A stretch of 64,000 nt of DNA from Sphingomonas sp. LY54 (GTDB lineage: Bacteria; Pseudomonadota; Alphaproteobacteria; Sphingomonadales; Sphingomonadaceae): positions 806,001 to 870,000 of the forward strand of contig NZ_CP141588.1 in NCBI RefSeq assembly GCF_035594035.1, in the 5' to 3' direction. Shown here piece after piece: positions 34,106-43,289 of the stretch. Under the pieces are notes generated by a model, which did not search any database, had not been told where the DNA came from, and saw only the letters and a list, made by a program, of their open reading frames with translations. The position numbers were made by a program, and so were the translations under genes. Numbering within the stretch: position 1 is the stretch's first letter; the number at the start of each line of letters is the position of its first letter.

Positions 34106-34801
34106 ATGAAGAAAGGAATTCTGGCCTTGGCGCTGACGGCGGTCGCCGCGGGCGGCTGCGTCGGCGAAGCGCGGATGACGATGCCGAGCGACCTCGCCGC
34201 CGCCACCGACCGCATCGAGATGACCGGCATGGGCCACGGCGAAACCGGCCGCTTCCAGCTCGGGGCCTCATCCGGCACCTTCCGCCGCGGCGCCGCCGAG
34301 CATCGTTCGGACGACGGCTTCTTCGTCTGGAATCGCGGCGGCGGCGACTTCACCGTGTCGGGACCCGACGTCGGCGGCGCGCTTTCGGGCGGCTGTCTCT
34401 ATCGTGAGGACCGGCACGACGCGGGCTCGGTCGAGATCTCGGCGCGCCCGTTCGCCTATCGCTGCCGCTTCGAGCGCAACGGCGAACCGCTCGAGGCCGG
34501 CCTCGTCCTTGATGCCGTCCCGCGCTCGCCCGGGCGCCTGCTGAGCGCGGCGACGCTCGCCGGCACGCTTCATTATCGCGGTCGCGCGATCGGCATCCGC
34601 GCCATCCACGACATGGAAGGCGGGCGCGTGCCGAGCGGAACGCCGCTCGGCTACATGTTCGACGTAGGCGGGCGTCCGATCGGTGCGATCGACGTCAACG
34701 GCACCGGCAAGACGATCTACGCCCCTCGCTCGGGCGAGGATCGCGAGGCGGTGCTGGCCGGGGCGGTCGCCCTCGCCATCCTCTGGTACCACGGCGGCTG
34801 A
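34106..34801 (+). CDS. Putative lipoprotein, unknown
   Basis: A 231-residue protein with a signal ending in AAGGC (lipobox-like, Cys 18). The mature part is Gly/Arg-rich and beta-strand-like (FQLGASSGTFRRG, FVWNRGGGDFTVSGPDVGGALSGGCLYRE), and three further cysteines may matter structurally. It ends with a hydrophobic segment, VLAGAVALAILWY. GGGGGA precedes the ATG at 34106. I recognise no family. Confidence 0.7.
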   Translation: MKKGILALALTAVAAGGCVGEARMTMPSDLAAATDRIEMTGMGHGETGRFQLGASSGTFRRGAAEHRSDDGFFVWNRGGGDFTVSGPDVGGALSGGCLYREDRHDAGSVEISARPFAYRCRFERNGEPLEAGLVLDAVPRSPGRLLSAATLAGTLHYRGRAIGIRAIHDMEGGRVPSGTPLGYMFDVGGRPIGAIDVNGTGKTIYAPRSGEDREAVLAGAVALAILWYHGG

Positions 34802-34888
34802 ACCCGGCGCGCCGCCTTTCCGAAAAGGATAAGGGGACCCACCACAGGGTTATGGCATTTGTCGCGGCCGCGGATTAGGCGTCGTCGC

Positions 34889-36541
34889 ATGACCAAGCGC
34901 ACAGGCGGACGTATCCTCGTCGACAATCTCGTGGCCCAGGGCTGCGATCGGATCTTCACCGTTCCCGGCGAGAGCTTCCTCGCCGTGCTGGACGCCCTTC
35001 ACGACACGCCGGAGATCGACCTCGTCGTCTGCCGCCAGGAAGGCGGCGTCGCTTATATGGCCGAGGCCGACGGCAAGATGACCGGCCGCCCCGGGATCGC
35101 CTTCGTTACGCGCGGGCCGGGCGCGACCAACGCCTCTGTCGGCGTCCATGTCGCGATGCAGGATTCGACGCCGATGATCCTGTTCATCGGCGACGTCGCC
35201 CGCGGCGACCGCGACCGCGAGGGCTTCCAGGAGGTCGATTTCGGCACGATGTTCGCGCCGCTGGCCAAGTGGATCGGCCGCATCGACGATGCCGCGCGCA
35301 TCCCCGAATATGTCGCCCGCGCTTATGCGACCGCCATGTCCGGCCGCCCCGGGCCGGTCGTCCTGGTCCTGCCCGAGGACATGCTGAGGGATGCGGTCGA
35401 GGCGGTCGACCGGCCCAAGGTCTGCGCGCCCTGCCAGGCCGCCGATCCGGTCGCGCTCGCCACGTTGATGGATTTGCTGAAGGACGCCTGCGCCCCCGTC
35501 GCGATCGTCGGCGGCGCCGGCTGGAGCCCGGCCGCGTCGCATTATTTCACCGAATTCGCCGAGCGCGTCGGCCTGCCGGTCGCGGCCGCCTTCCGCCGCC
35601 AGGATGCGGTGCCGAACAGCTCGGCCGTCTATGCCGGCAATCTCGGCTACGGCCCCAATCCCAAGCTGGTCGAGCGCGTCAAGCAGGCCGACCTGCTGCT
35701 CGTCGTCGGAGCCCGCCTGGGCGAGGCGACCACCGACGGCTACACTCTGGTCACGCCCGACCATCCCGACCAGATTCTGGTCCACGTCCATCCCGACCCG
35801 GACCAGATCGGCAGCGTCTACCGGACCGACCTCCCGATCTGCGCCGACGTGCGCGAATTTGCCGAGCTCGCCGCCGACTGGGAGGACGAGATCATCTCCT
35901 TCTCCACCGGAGCCGAGGCGCATCGCGAGTGGCTGGACTGGACCAATGCCCAGCCGCGCGACACCGCGCTCGATCTCGGCCCGGTCGTCATGCACATGCG
36001 CGAGACGCTCCCCGCCGACAGCATCATCTGCAACGGCGCCGGCAATTTCTCGGGCTGGTGGCACCGCTTCTGGCATTATGCCGCCCTCCCCTCGCAGCTC
36101 GCGCCGACCAACGGCTCGATGGGCTACGGCCTGCCCGCCGGCGTCGCCGCGGCTTTGCGCTTCCCCGATCGCCAGGTGGTGGTAGCCGCCGGCGATGGCG
36201 ACTTCCTGATGAACGGGCAGGAACTGGCGACGGCGGTGCGCTATGGCGCGAACATGCTGGTGATCGTCGTCGACAATGCCAGCTACGGCACGATCCGGAT
36301 GCACCAGGAACGCGAATATCCGGAGCGTCTGTCGGGCACCGAGCTGGTCAATCCCGACTTCGCCGCTTTGGGCCGCGCTTATAGCGCCTGGGCCGAGACG
36401 GTCGAGCGGACCGAGGATTTCGCCCCGGCGCTCGCCCGCGCGCAGGCGGAGAAGGGCGTGAAGCTCCTCCACCTCAAGACTGACGTCGAATTCATCGCCG
36501 CCGGCACGACCATTTCCAAGCTGCGCGACGCCAGGAAATAG
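34889..36541 (+). CDS. Thiamine-diphosphate enzyme, acetolactate synthase-like
   Basis: A 550-residue cytoplasmic enzyme with three ThDP domains: PYR (VPGESFLAVLDALHD, with the catalytic Glu in RQEGGVAYMAEA), central (from about 190), and PP with GDGDFLMNGQELATAV, the metal and diphosphate site. It resembles the large catalytic subunit of acetohydroxyacid synthase and oxalyl-CoA decarboxylase-type enzymes, but no regulatory subunit gene (ilvH) follows, so a catabolic role is more likely. The ATG at 34889 begins the conserved TGGRILVDNLVAQGCD. Confidence 0.85.
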   Translation: MTKRTGGRILVDNLVAQGCDRIFTVPGESFLAVLDALHDTPEIDLVVCRQEGGVAYMAEADGKMTGRPGIAFVTRGPGATNASVGVHVAMQDSTPMILFIGDVARGDRDREGFQEVDFGTMFAPLAKWIGRIDDAARIPEYVARAYATAMSGRPGPVVLVLPEDMLRDAVEAVDRPKVCAPCQAADPVALATLMDLLKDACAPVAIVGGAGWSPAASHYFTEFAERVGLPVAAAFRRQDAVPNSSAVYAGNLGYGPNPKLVERVKQADLLLVVGARLGEATTDGYTLVTPDHPDQILVHVHPDPDQIGSVYRTDLPICADVREFAELAADWEDEIISFSTGAEAHREWLDWTNAQPRDTALDLGPVVMHMRETLPADSIICNGAGNFSGWWHRFWHYAALPSQLAPTNGSMGYGLPAGVAAALRFPDRQVVVAAGDGDFLMNGQELATAVRYGANMLVIVVDNASYGTIRMHQEREYPERLSGTELVNPDFAALGRAYSAWAETVERTEDFAPALARAQAEKGVKLLHLKTDVEFIAAGTTISKLRDARK

Positions 36542-36546
36542 AAAGC

Positions 36547-36562
36547 GCAACCATAAGGTTGC
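36547..36562 (+). promoter_or_regulatory. Possible ArsR-family operator
   Basis: A 16-base dyad, GCAACC-N4-GGTTGC, 48 bases before the SRPBCC gene. The same GCAAC/GTTGC words return in the hairpin at 36588-36609. The next-but-one gene encodes an ArsR-type repressor, so autoregulation is plausible. Confidence 0.55.
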
Positions 36563-36587
36563 ATTTCGCACCCGATCCGGACTAAAT

Positions 36588-36609
36588 GGGGCAACGAGGA
36601 GGTTGCCCC
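36588..36609 (+). promoter_or_regulatory. Hairpin holding the ribosome site of the SRPBCC gene
   Basis: GGGGCAAC and GTTGCCCC form a perfect 8-bp stem; the 6-base loop GAGGAG is the ribosome site, and the ATG follows the stem directly. In RNA it could limit translation; in DNA it may be a second repressor half-site pair. Confidence 0.6.
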
Positions 36610-37053
36610 ATGACCGATCGTATCGAAAAGACCGTCGACCTCGCTGCGCCCGTCGAACGGGTGTGGCGCGCCGTCACCGACCACCAGGAATTCGGCCAAT
36701 GGTTCAAGGTGCGGCTCGACCAGCCGTTCGCGGCGGGCACGCTTTCGACCGGGATGATGACCTATCCCGGCTACGAGCATGTGCCCTGGAAGGCGCGCGT
36801 GGTGCGGATGGACGCGCCCCATGTCTTCGCGTTCGAGTGGCCGCAGATGGACGAAGCGGACGAGACGATCGACGAGGAGGCCTGGATCCTGGTCGAATTC
36901 CGGCTCGAACCGACGCCAGGCGGGACCCGTCTGACGATCGTGGAATCGGGCTTCGATGCGCTGCCCGAGGGCAAGGGCGCGCTGGCGATGCGGCGCAACG
37001 AGCCGGGCTGGGAAGAGCAGACCGGCAACATCAAGGCCCATGTCGAAGGCTGA
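36610..37053 (+). CDS. SRPBCC (AHSA1-like) ligand-binding protein
   Basis: A 147-residue START-type fold protein: IEKTVDLAAPVERVWRAVTDHQEFGQWF at the start and LTIVESGFDALP near the end are typical of the AHSA1-like subgroup. These bind hydrophobic ligands; the ligand is unknown. Its 3' end overlaps the ArsR-type gene by 14 bases, a pairing found in many bacteria where the repressor controls the SRPBCC gene. Confidence 0.9.
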   Translation: MTDRIEKTVDLAAPVERVWRAVTDHQEFGQWFKVRLDQPFAAGTLSTGMMTYPGYEHVPWKARVVRMDAPHVFAFEWPQMDEADETIDEEAWILVEFRLEPTPGGTRLTIVESGFDALPEGKGALAMRRNEPGWEEQTGNIKAHVEG

Positions 37054-37369
37054 GGCGCTCGTCGATCCGGCACCGGTCTTCGCCGCGCTCGGCGACCGGA
37101 CGCGCCTGTCGCTGCTGCTCCGCCTCAGCGACGGCCGCGCCCGCTCGATCACCACCCTCTCGATGGCGACGAACCTGACCCGCCAGGCGGTGACCAAGCA
37201 TCTGCGCGTGCTCGAGGATGTCGGCCTGGTGGCGGTCAGCCGGGTGGGCCGCGAGAGCCTGTTCGCCAGCCGGCCCGAGGCGCTCGCGGAGGCGCGCTCC
37301 TATCTTGAGACTGTTTCCGCACAATGGGACGAGAATCTCACGCGCCTGCGGTCGCTCGTCGAGGACTGA
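37040..37369 (+). CDS. ArsR-family transcription regulator
   Basis: A 109-residue winged-helix protein: PVFAALGDRTRLSLLLRLSDG, then MATNLTRQAVTKHLRVLEDVGLVAVSRVGRESLF, the recognition helix and wing. It lacks the ELCVCDL metal site of ArsR/SmtB, so it probably does not sense metals. The overlap with the SRPBCC gene and the upstream GCAACC dyad suggest autorepression of the pair. Confidence 0.92.
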   Translation: MSKAEALVDPAPVFAALGDRTRLSLLLRLSDGRARSITTLSMATNLTRQAVTKHLRVLEDVGLVAVSRVGRESLFASRPEALAEARSYLETVSAQWDENLTRLRSLVED

Positions 37370-37372
37370 CCG

Positions 37373-39352
37373 TTACAGGCCGAACGGGTAGGTTTCGTCC
37401 TCGCCCTTGCGCTGCTCGGTCGGCAGCGGAGTCACCGCTTCGCTTTCGTCGAACCAGACCCAGGCATCGAACTGGCCGGGGAGAGACGCCTGCGCATAAT
37501 GGCTCCAGCGCTCGGTCTCCGGCCGGTAGATCACGCCGACGAACCGCTCCAGCTGCGGCTCCGCCAGGCCGGCGCGCAATTCCTCACTCGCGTCGCGCAA
37601 ATCCAGCAGGAAGCGCGCCACCCCGGCCTTGTGGCAGATGCGTTCGTAGCTGCCGGCGAGCGAGGGCCGCACCTCCTTCACCTCCATCGCCGCATCCCAG
37701 TCGGTCGCGGCAGCGACGGTTCCCGTGTGCGTGCCGAAGCCGATCAAGGCCGCGTCGCGCCCGAACCGCTCGCGGCAGAGCTGGCCGATATTCAGCTCCT
37801 CGCGCACCTGGCCCATCTCGGTATGGCTGGCGTCGCCAATATGGCTGTTGTGCGCCCACACCACGGCCTTCGCCTCCGGTCCCTTTGAATCGAGGATCTG
37901 GCAGAGCGTCTCGAACATGTGCGTGTCGCGCAAATTCCAGCTCTCGGCCGCGCCGTGATACATGACGCGATAATAAGCCTCGGCATTCTTCACGAGCCGC
38001 GCGTTGGCGGCGGCATCGAGGAATTCGTCAGCATCCGCGCCCGCATATTCCATGCGCTTCTGCATCAGCTCGCGCAGCATCTGGACGACCGGCTGCTCGC
38101 ATTGGGCGAAGCCCTGGGTGATCGCCATTCGTCCGTAGCTTTGCGGATTGCGGCTCCAGGGCTTGAGGCAGCCATAGCGTTCGCGCGCCACCGCCGCCGC
38201 TTCGGGGTCGACGTCGTCGAGATAGTCAATGACGGCCCGCATCGAGCCGCCGAGATTGTAGAGGTCGAGCCCGTAGAAGCCGGCCATCTCGTCGCGCCCC
38301 TGATTGTGCGCGCGCAGCCAGCGGATGAACGCCTCGACGTCGGTGTTGCGCCACATCCAAGTCGGGAAGCGCTGGAACGGGGCTTCCTCGCCTTGGCGAT
38401 GGGGCCGATGGCGGACGAAGCGGTCGACCGCCGCCGCGTCGGGCCAGTCGGCCTCGACCGCGACGATGCCGAAGCCGTGCTGCTCGATCAGCCGCCGGGT
38501 GATGGCCGCGCGGGCGCGGTAGAATTCGGACGTGCCGTGGCTCGCCTCGCCGAGCAGGACGATTCGCGCGTCGGCATAGCGATCAAACAGTGCGCCAAAG
38601 GCCGGATCGTCGAGCTCGGGCAGCGGCTCGCACGCCGCGCGGATCATCTGCGGGAGCGAGCGCGGCCCGTGCCGGGCACCCTTGGCGTCGCGAAACCCGT
38701 GGGTGCCGATCAGAGGCACGAAGCGCACCGGGCCAAGCTCCTCGCGCTCATATTCGTCCTTGCTGAGGCGGGTGATCTTGATCAGCTGCTGCACGGCGTG
38801 CGGTTCGCCGACCGGCATCACCAGTCGTCCGCCTTCGGCAAGCTGGAACAGCAATTCGTCGGGCACGTCGGGGCCGCTCGCTGCAGCGATGATCGCGTCG
38901 AACGGCGCTTCCTCGGGCATGCCTTCGCTGCCGTCGCCCTCGAACACGGCGACATTGTCGTAATCGAGCCGCGCCATCCGTGCTGCCGCAAGCTCGGCCA
39001 GCTCGGTCACCCGTTCGATCGCGAGGACCTCGCCGGCCATCTGCGCCATGATCCCCGCGGCATAGCCGGAACCCGCCCCGATCTCGAGCACTCGGTCGTC
39101 CGGGCCGAGCTCGGCCGCGTCGATCATCAAGGCGACGATGTAGGGCTGTGAGATGGTCTGCTCGCCCTCGATCGGGAGGGGACCGTCCTCAAACGCGAAT
39201 TCACGCACTTTCTCGGGCACGAACAAGTGGCGCGGAACGGTCCGCATCGCCTCAAGCAGCCGGCGGTCGGTGATGCCGCGCGCCGCGATCTGGCGCTCGA
39301 CCATCCGCTCGCGCGCCGCTGCAAGATCGGGACTATCGACAAGATCGCTCAT
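37373..39352 (-). CDS. Fusion: protein-L-isoaspartate methyltransferase plus erythromycin esterase domain
   Basis: A 659-residue two-enzyme protein. Residues 1 to about 215 are a PCMT domain: MVERQIAARGITDRRLLEAM, TISQPYIVALMIDAAEL, VLEIGAGSGYAAGI (SAM site) and GRLVMPVG. From about 240 onward it is an erythromycin esterase-like domain: IVLLGEASHGTSEFYRARAAITRRLIE, VAVEADWPDA, NTDVEAFIRWLRAHNQ, and VVWAHNSHIGDASHTEMG. The first half repairs damaged aspartyl residues; the second is a putative hydrolase of unknown substrate. Both halves keep their key motifs. It ends close to the convergent ArsR gene. Confidence 0.9.
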   Translation of the reverse strand: MSDLVDSPDLAAARERMVERQIAARGITDRRLLEAMRTVPRHLFVPEKVREFAFEDGPLPIEGEQTISQPYIVALMIDAAELGPDDRVLEIGAGSGYAAGIMAQMAGEVLAIERVTELAELAAARMARLDYDNVAVFEGDGSEGMPEEAPFDAIIAAASGPDVPDELLFQLAEGGRLVMPVGEPHAVQQLIKITRLSKDEYEREELGPVRFVPLIGTHGFRDAKGARHGPRSLPQMIRAACEPLPELDDPAFGALFDRYADARIVLLGEASHGTSEFYRARAAITRRLIEQHGFGIVAVEADWPDAAAVDRFVRHRPHRQGEEAPFQRFPTWMWRNTDVEAFIRWLRAHNQGRDEMAGFYGLDLYNLGGSMRAVIDYLDDVDPEAAAVARERYGCLKPWSRNPQSYGRMAITQGFAQCEQPVVQMLRELMQKRMEYAGADADEFLDAAANARLVKNAEAYYRVMYHGAAESWNLRDTHMFETLCQILDSKGPEAKAVVWAHNSHIGDASHTEMGQVREELNIGQLCRERFGRDAALIGFGTHTGTVAAATDWDAAMEVKEVRPSLAGSYERICHKAGVARFLLDLRDASEELRAGLAEPQLERFVGVIYRPETERWSHYAQASLPGQFDAWVWFDESEAVTPLPTEQRKGEDETYPFGL

Positions 39353-39451
39353 TCCGCACTCCCGTGCCGCCGGCTCTCTCTACAACCGGCGCGACGGAGG
39401 CCCGTTCCGGATGAACGGCGCGATCTCGATCTTTAGGAAGGCCGGGGAGGC

Positions 39452-39670
39452 TCAGCCGCCGCCGACGAAGGTCACGATCTCGAAATCGTCGCCATCGTCG
39501 ACCAGCACCTGATCGAGCGTCGAGCGCGGCACGACCTCCATATTGCGTTCCACAGCGACCTTGGCCGGCTCCAGCCCCAGATCGGCGGCGAGCTGGGCGA
39601 TGGTGAGCCCGGCCACCACCCTGCGATGCTCGCCGTTCACGCTGATCGATACCGTGCCATCATCATGCAT
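39452..39670 (-). CDS. thiS: Sulfur carrier protein ThiS
   Basis: A 72-residue ubiquitin-fold protein ending in VGGG, so the terminal Gly-Gly needed for thiocarboxylation is present. [25 protein letters not shown] and [29 protein letters not shown] are typical. It supplies sulfur for the thiazole ring of thiamine. The start MHDDG at 39670 follows AAAGG. The usual partner thiG is not adjacent. Confidence 0.88.
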   Translation of the reverse strand: MHDDGTVSISVNGEHRRVVAGLTIAQLAADLGLEPAKVAVERNMEVVPRSTLDQVLVDDGDDFEIVTFVGGG

Positions 39671-39720
39671 GTGCTTGTTACCTTTGCGCATCCGTTATCA
39701 TGGTCATATAGGGGCTCCCC

Positions 39721-40161
39721 ATGGCAACGCCACCGACCGTCTTCGTCCTCAACGGGCCGAACCTCAATCTGCTCGGCACGCGCGAGCCGGAAGTCTACGG
39801 CTCCGACACGCTCGACGACATCGCCGTCCGGCTCGAGGAACGGGCGCGGCCGCTCGGCCTCGCCGTGGACATGCGCCAGTCGAACCACGAGGGTCACCTC
39901 ATCGATTGGCTGCACGAGGCGAATGCCGAAGGGGCCAAGGCGGTGATCCTCAACGCCGGCGCCTATACGCACACGTCGATCGCGCTGCGCGACGCCATCG
40001 CGGCGATCGCGGTGCCGGTCATCGAGGTGCATCTTTCGAACCCGCATGCGCGGGAACATTTCCGCCATCGGAGCCACGTCGCGCCGGTGGCCAGGGGTAT
40101 GATCGCAGGCTTCGGAGCCATGGGCTACGAGCTTGCGCTGGACGCAGCCGCCCGTCTCTGA
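39721..40161 (+). CDS. aroQ: 3-dehydroquinate dehydratase, type II
   Basis: A 146-residue enzyme of the shikimate pathway. Motifs are [20 protein letters not shown] (with the catalytic loop Arg and Tyr), [34 protein letters not shown] and [17 protein letters not shown]. It dehydrates 3-dehydroquinate. accB follows 29 bases downstream, the order seen in many alphaproteobacteria. Confidence 0.97.
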   Translation: MATPPTVFVLNGPNLNLLGTREPEVYGSDTLDDIAVRLEERARPLGLAVDMRQSNHEGHLIDWLHEANAEGAKAVILNAGAYTHTSIALRDAIAAIAVPVIEVHLSNPHAREHFRHRSHVAPVARGMIAGFGAMGYELALDAAARL

Positions 40162-40190
40162 CAGAGGCCGCGGCAAATCAGGGGTATAGA

Positions 40191-40670
40191 ATGACCGACA
40201 ACAACCAGGCCGACGGCGCCATGCAGGTCGACACCGATCTCGTCCGCCAGCTGGCCGAAATGCTTACCGACAGCGATCTGTCCGAGATCGAGGTCCAGGA
40301 CGGCGAACGCCGCATCGTCGTGAAGCGCAAGCTCGCAATGGCCGCCGCGCCGGTCGCCTATGCGCCCGCGCCCGCCGCCGCGCCAGCCGCTCCGGCTGCT
40401 GCCGCACCCGCCGCCGACGTTCCCGCCGCTGCCCATCCCGGCGCGGTCAAGTCGCCGATGGTCGGCACCGTATTCCTCGCCGGCGAACCGGGCGCGAAGC
40501 CGTTCGTCGCGCCCGGCCAGCAGGTCGCCGCCGGCGACACCCTGCTGATCGTCGAGGCGATGAAGGTAATGAACCCGATCACCGCGACCAAGGCCGGCAC
40601 GGTCAAGCAGGTCCTCGTCCAGGACGCGCAGCCGGTCGAGTTCGACCAGCCGCTCGTCATCATTGAGTGA
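40191..40670 (+). CDS. accB: Biotin carboxyl carrier protein of acetyl-CoA carboxylase
   Basis: A 159-residue protein: an N-terminal helical part binding the carboxylase, a long Ala/Pro linker (about 55-88), and the biotinyl domain starting [14 protein letters not shown]. The lysine in [10 protein letters not shown] is the biotin site. It carries carboxyl groups between AccC and the transcarboxylase. accC begins 4 bases after the stop. Confidence 0.96.
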   Translation: MTDNNQADGAMQVDTDLVRQLAEMLTDSDLSEIEVQDGERRIVVKRKLAMAAAPVAYAPAPAAAPAAPAAAAPAADVPAAAHPGAVKSPMVGTVFLAGEPGAKPFVAPGQQVAAGDTLLIVEAMKVMNPITATKAGTVKQVLVQDAQPVEFDQPLVIIE

Positions 40671-40674
40671 CGCG

Positions 40675-42030
40675 ATGACGATCAAGAAGGTCCTCATCGC
40701 CAATCGCGGCGAGATCGCGCTCCGCATCCACCGCGCCTGCCACGAAATGGGCATCAAGACGGTGGCGGTCCATTCGACCGCGGACGCCGATGCGATGCAC
40801 GTGCGCCTGGCCGACGAGGCCGTCTGCATCGGCCCGCCGCCCGCCGGCGAATCCTATCTCAACATCCCCAACATCATCTCGGCCGCCGAGATCAGCCACG
40901 CCGACGCGATCCATCCCGGCTACGGCTTCCTCTCGGAGAACGCCCAGTTCGCCGAGATCGTTGAATCCCACAACATCATCTGGATCGGCCCCAAGCCGGA
41001 GCATATCCGGACGATGGGCGACAAGATCGAAGCGAAGCGCACCGCCGCCAAGCTCGGTCTGCCGCTCGTCCCGGGCTCGCCCGGCCCGGTCGAAACCGTC
41101 GAGGAGGCGCGCGCGATCGCCGCCGAAGCCGGCTATCCGGTGATCATCAAGGCGGCGTCGGGCGGCGGCGGGCGCGGCATGAAGGTCTGCACGTCCGAGG
41201 GCCAGCTGGAAACGCTGATGCAGCAGGCCGGCAGCGAGGCGAAGGCCGCGTTCGGCGACGCCACGGTCTATATCGAGAAATATCTCGGCGATCCGCGCCA
41301 CATCGAATTCCAGGTGTTCGGCGACGGCAAGGGCGCCGCCATCCATCTCGGCGAGCGTGACTGCTCGCTCCAGCGCCGCCACCAGAAGGTGCTTGAGGAA
41401 GCCCCCTCGCCCGTCATCTCCGCCGCCGAGCGCGATCGCATGGGCGGCATCGTCGCCAAGGCGATGGCCGACATGGCCTATCGCGGCGCCGGCACGATCG
41501 AATTCCTCTACGAGAATGGGGAATTCTACTTCATCGAGATGAACACGCGCCTGCAGGTCGAGCATCCGGTCACCGAGATGATCACCGGCATCGACCTCGT
41601 CCGCGAGCAAATCCGCGTCGCCGAGGGCAATCCCTTGTCGGTCACGCAGGACCAGGTCCAGTTTCACGGCCACGCGATCGAATGCCGGATCAACGCCGAG
41701 GACCCGCGTACCTTCGCCCCCTCGCCCGGCACGGTGAAGAATTTCGTCGCGCCCGGCGGCATGCACGTCCGCGTCGATAGCGGGCTCTACACCGGCTACA
41801 AGGTGCCGCCTTATTACGACAGCATGATCGCCAAGCTGATCGTCTACGGCACGACGCGCGAGCGCTGCATCATGCGGTTGAAGCGCGCGCTCGAGGAGTT
41901 CGTCGTCGACGGCATGAAGACCACGATTCCGCTCCATCAGGCGCTGATCGAGGACCCCGAATTCCGCGAGGGCGTCTACACGATCAAGTGGCTGGAGGAG
42001 TGGCTCGCCCGCCAGGACGAGGCCGCCTAG
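40675..42030 (+). CDS. accC: Acetyl-CoA carboxylase, biotin carboxylase subunit
   Basis: A 451-residue ATP-grasp enzyme that carboxylates biotin on AccB. Motifs: [50 protein letters not shown] (glycine-rich ATP loop), [35 protein letters not shown]. The ATG at 40675 starts [11 protein letters not shown]. The length is normal. It follows accB directly, so both are made from one message. Confidence 0.97.
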   Translation: MTIKKVLIANRGEIALRIHRACHEMGIKTVAVHSTADADAMHVRLADEAVCIGPPPAGESYLNIPNIISAAEISHADAIHPGYGFLSENAQFAEIVESHNIIWIGPKPEHIRTMGDKIEAKRTAAKLGLPLVPGSPGPVETVEEARAIAAEAGYPVIIKAASGGGGRGMKVCTSEGQLETLMQQAGSEAKAAFGDATVYIEKYLGDPRHIEFQVFGDGKGAAIHLGERDCSLQRRHQKVLEEAPSPVISAAERDRMGGIVAKAMADMAYRGAGTIEFLYENGEFYFIEMNTRLQVEHPVTEMITGIDLVREQIRVAEGNPLSVTQDQVQFHGHAIECRINAEDPRTFAPSPGTVKNFVAPGGMHVRVDSGLYTGYKVPPYYDSMIAKLIVYGTTRERCIMRLKRALEEFVVDGMKTTIPLHQALIEDPEFREGVYTIKWLEEWLARQDEAA

Positions 42031-42683
42031 GTCGTAAAGACGCCGTCGGCCGGCTGCCCGTTGCCGTAGAGCTCGGGCAGCCAGCCCTCGGTGACCAGCA
42101 CCTGGTCGCCCTTCACCACCTCCGCGAAGAGGATCTGCGCGAACTCCTCCGGCACGCCGATGCAGCCGTGGGTGGCGTAGCGCTCATCGACCTCGCTCCC
42201 GTGGATGGCGATGCCGTCCCAGGTCAGGCGCAGCATGTAGGGCATGGGCGCGTCGTAGAGGTTTGAAACGTGATCGGCGTCCTTCTCCAGGATAGGGAAG
42301 ATGCCGTGCGGCGTCGGCTTGTCGTCGGCGCCGTAGATCATCGACGAGCGGCCGATCTCGACCCCGCCGCGATAGACGTAGACCTTCTGGGCGGCGATAT
42401 CGACGACGATTTGGGTCGGGCCCGGCACCCCGCCGCCGGCCCAGGCAAAATCGCCGGCCTCGATCGGCTGGTCGAGATCGAGCACCGAATGGACCGCGAA
42501 CACCGGCGCCGGCGCCTCGGTGACCTGCAAGGCCGGCGGCGCGGGAGCCGGCCGCGGCCGCGCCGGCGCAGCATCGGCGCTCTGGGTTTCGCTCGGAACC
42601 GGCGAAGCCTGGGAGCAGGCGCCCAATGCGGCCACGCCCAGCAGCGCGCACAACCCTATCCAAAAACGCCGGCTTACTCGCAT
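42027..42683 (-). CDS. L,D-transpeptidase lipoprotein
   Basis: A 218-residue protein with lipobox LGACS and a Pro/Ala-rich linker, then a YkuD domain: [43 protein letters not shown] and the catalytic [13 protein letters not shown]. The usual Arg after the Cys-Ile is Gly here. It may crosslink peptidoglycan or cleave tethered proteins at the outer membrane. The start at 42683 has GGAGG eight bases upstream. It overlaps the accC end by 4 bases, tail to tail. Confidence 0.85.
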   Translation of the reverse strand: MRVSRRFWIGLCALLGVAALGACSQASPVPSETQSADAAPARPRPAPAPPALQVTEAPAPVFAVHSVLDLDQPIEAGDFAWAGGGVPGPTQIVVDIAAQKVYVYRGGVEIGRSSMIYGADDKPTPHGIFPILEKDADHVSNLYDAPMPYMLRLTWDGIAIHGSEVDERYATHGCIGVPEEFAQILFAEVVKGDQVLVTEGWLPELYGNGQPADGVFTT

Positions 42684-42900
42684 CGTCACTGCCTCCTTCG
42701 CGCGGCTTAACGCCGAAGAGGCAGACGTGGCCATGGGCCGATTCTGCGCGTTTCCGAACGGGACAGTCTGTCGCCAATCCTCAAGGCGCGCGCCCGCGGC
42801 GTCCTTGCCGGGGGCTGGCGGGACTCCGATCCACTTGGCATAGGGGCGGGGGACGGCCGGGCCTGTTGCCCGCCGCTGCGCGCAACGGAAGAGCCCGGTC

Positions 42901-43248
42901 ATGAAAGCCACCATCTACCACAATTCCCGCTGCGGCACGTCGCGCAAGACGCTCGAGATCCTCGAGCAGGAGGGCGCCGACGTCACCGTCGTGAACTATC
43001 TCGAAACCCCGCCGTCGAAGGACGAACTGCAGCGCCTCTACGACCGCGCCGGCATCACGCCGCGCGACGGGCTGCGCGCCAAGGAGTCGCTCGCGCAGGA
43101 CCTCGACCTCGTCGAGGGGGCCGTCAGCGACGACGCAATCCTGGACGCGATGGTCGCGAACCCGATCCTGATCAATCGGCCGCTGGTCGAGACCGAAAAG
43201 GGCGTGCGCTTGTGCCGTCCGCAGGACGTGGTCCGCGAAATCCTCTGA
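42901..43248 (+). CDS. arsC: Arsenate reductase-like protein (ArsC/Spx fold)
   Basis: A 115-residue thioredoxin-fold protein of the glutaredoxin-coupled arsenate reductase family. The active cysteine is in NSRCGTSRKTLEILE (Cys 11) and the arginine region in NPILINRPLVETEKG. It should reduce arsenate to arsenite with glutathione. No ars operon genes are adjacent, so a general redox role cannot be excluded. Confidence 0.88.
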   Translation: MKATIYHNSRCGTSRKTLEILEQEGADVTVVNYLETPPSKDELQRLYDRAGITPRDGLRAKESLAQDLDLVEGAVSDDAILDAMVANPILINRPLVETEKGVRLCRPQDVVREIL

Positions 43249-43289
43249 CGGCGGTTGACCGGCGGCGCCGGGCGTTACATCCGAAAAGG

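Noticed and set aside
34889..36541. Calling the ThDP enzyme ilvB
   Set aside because: No regulatory subunit gene follows and the sequence could equally be another ThDP decarboxylase, so no symbol was given.
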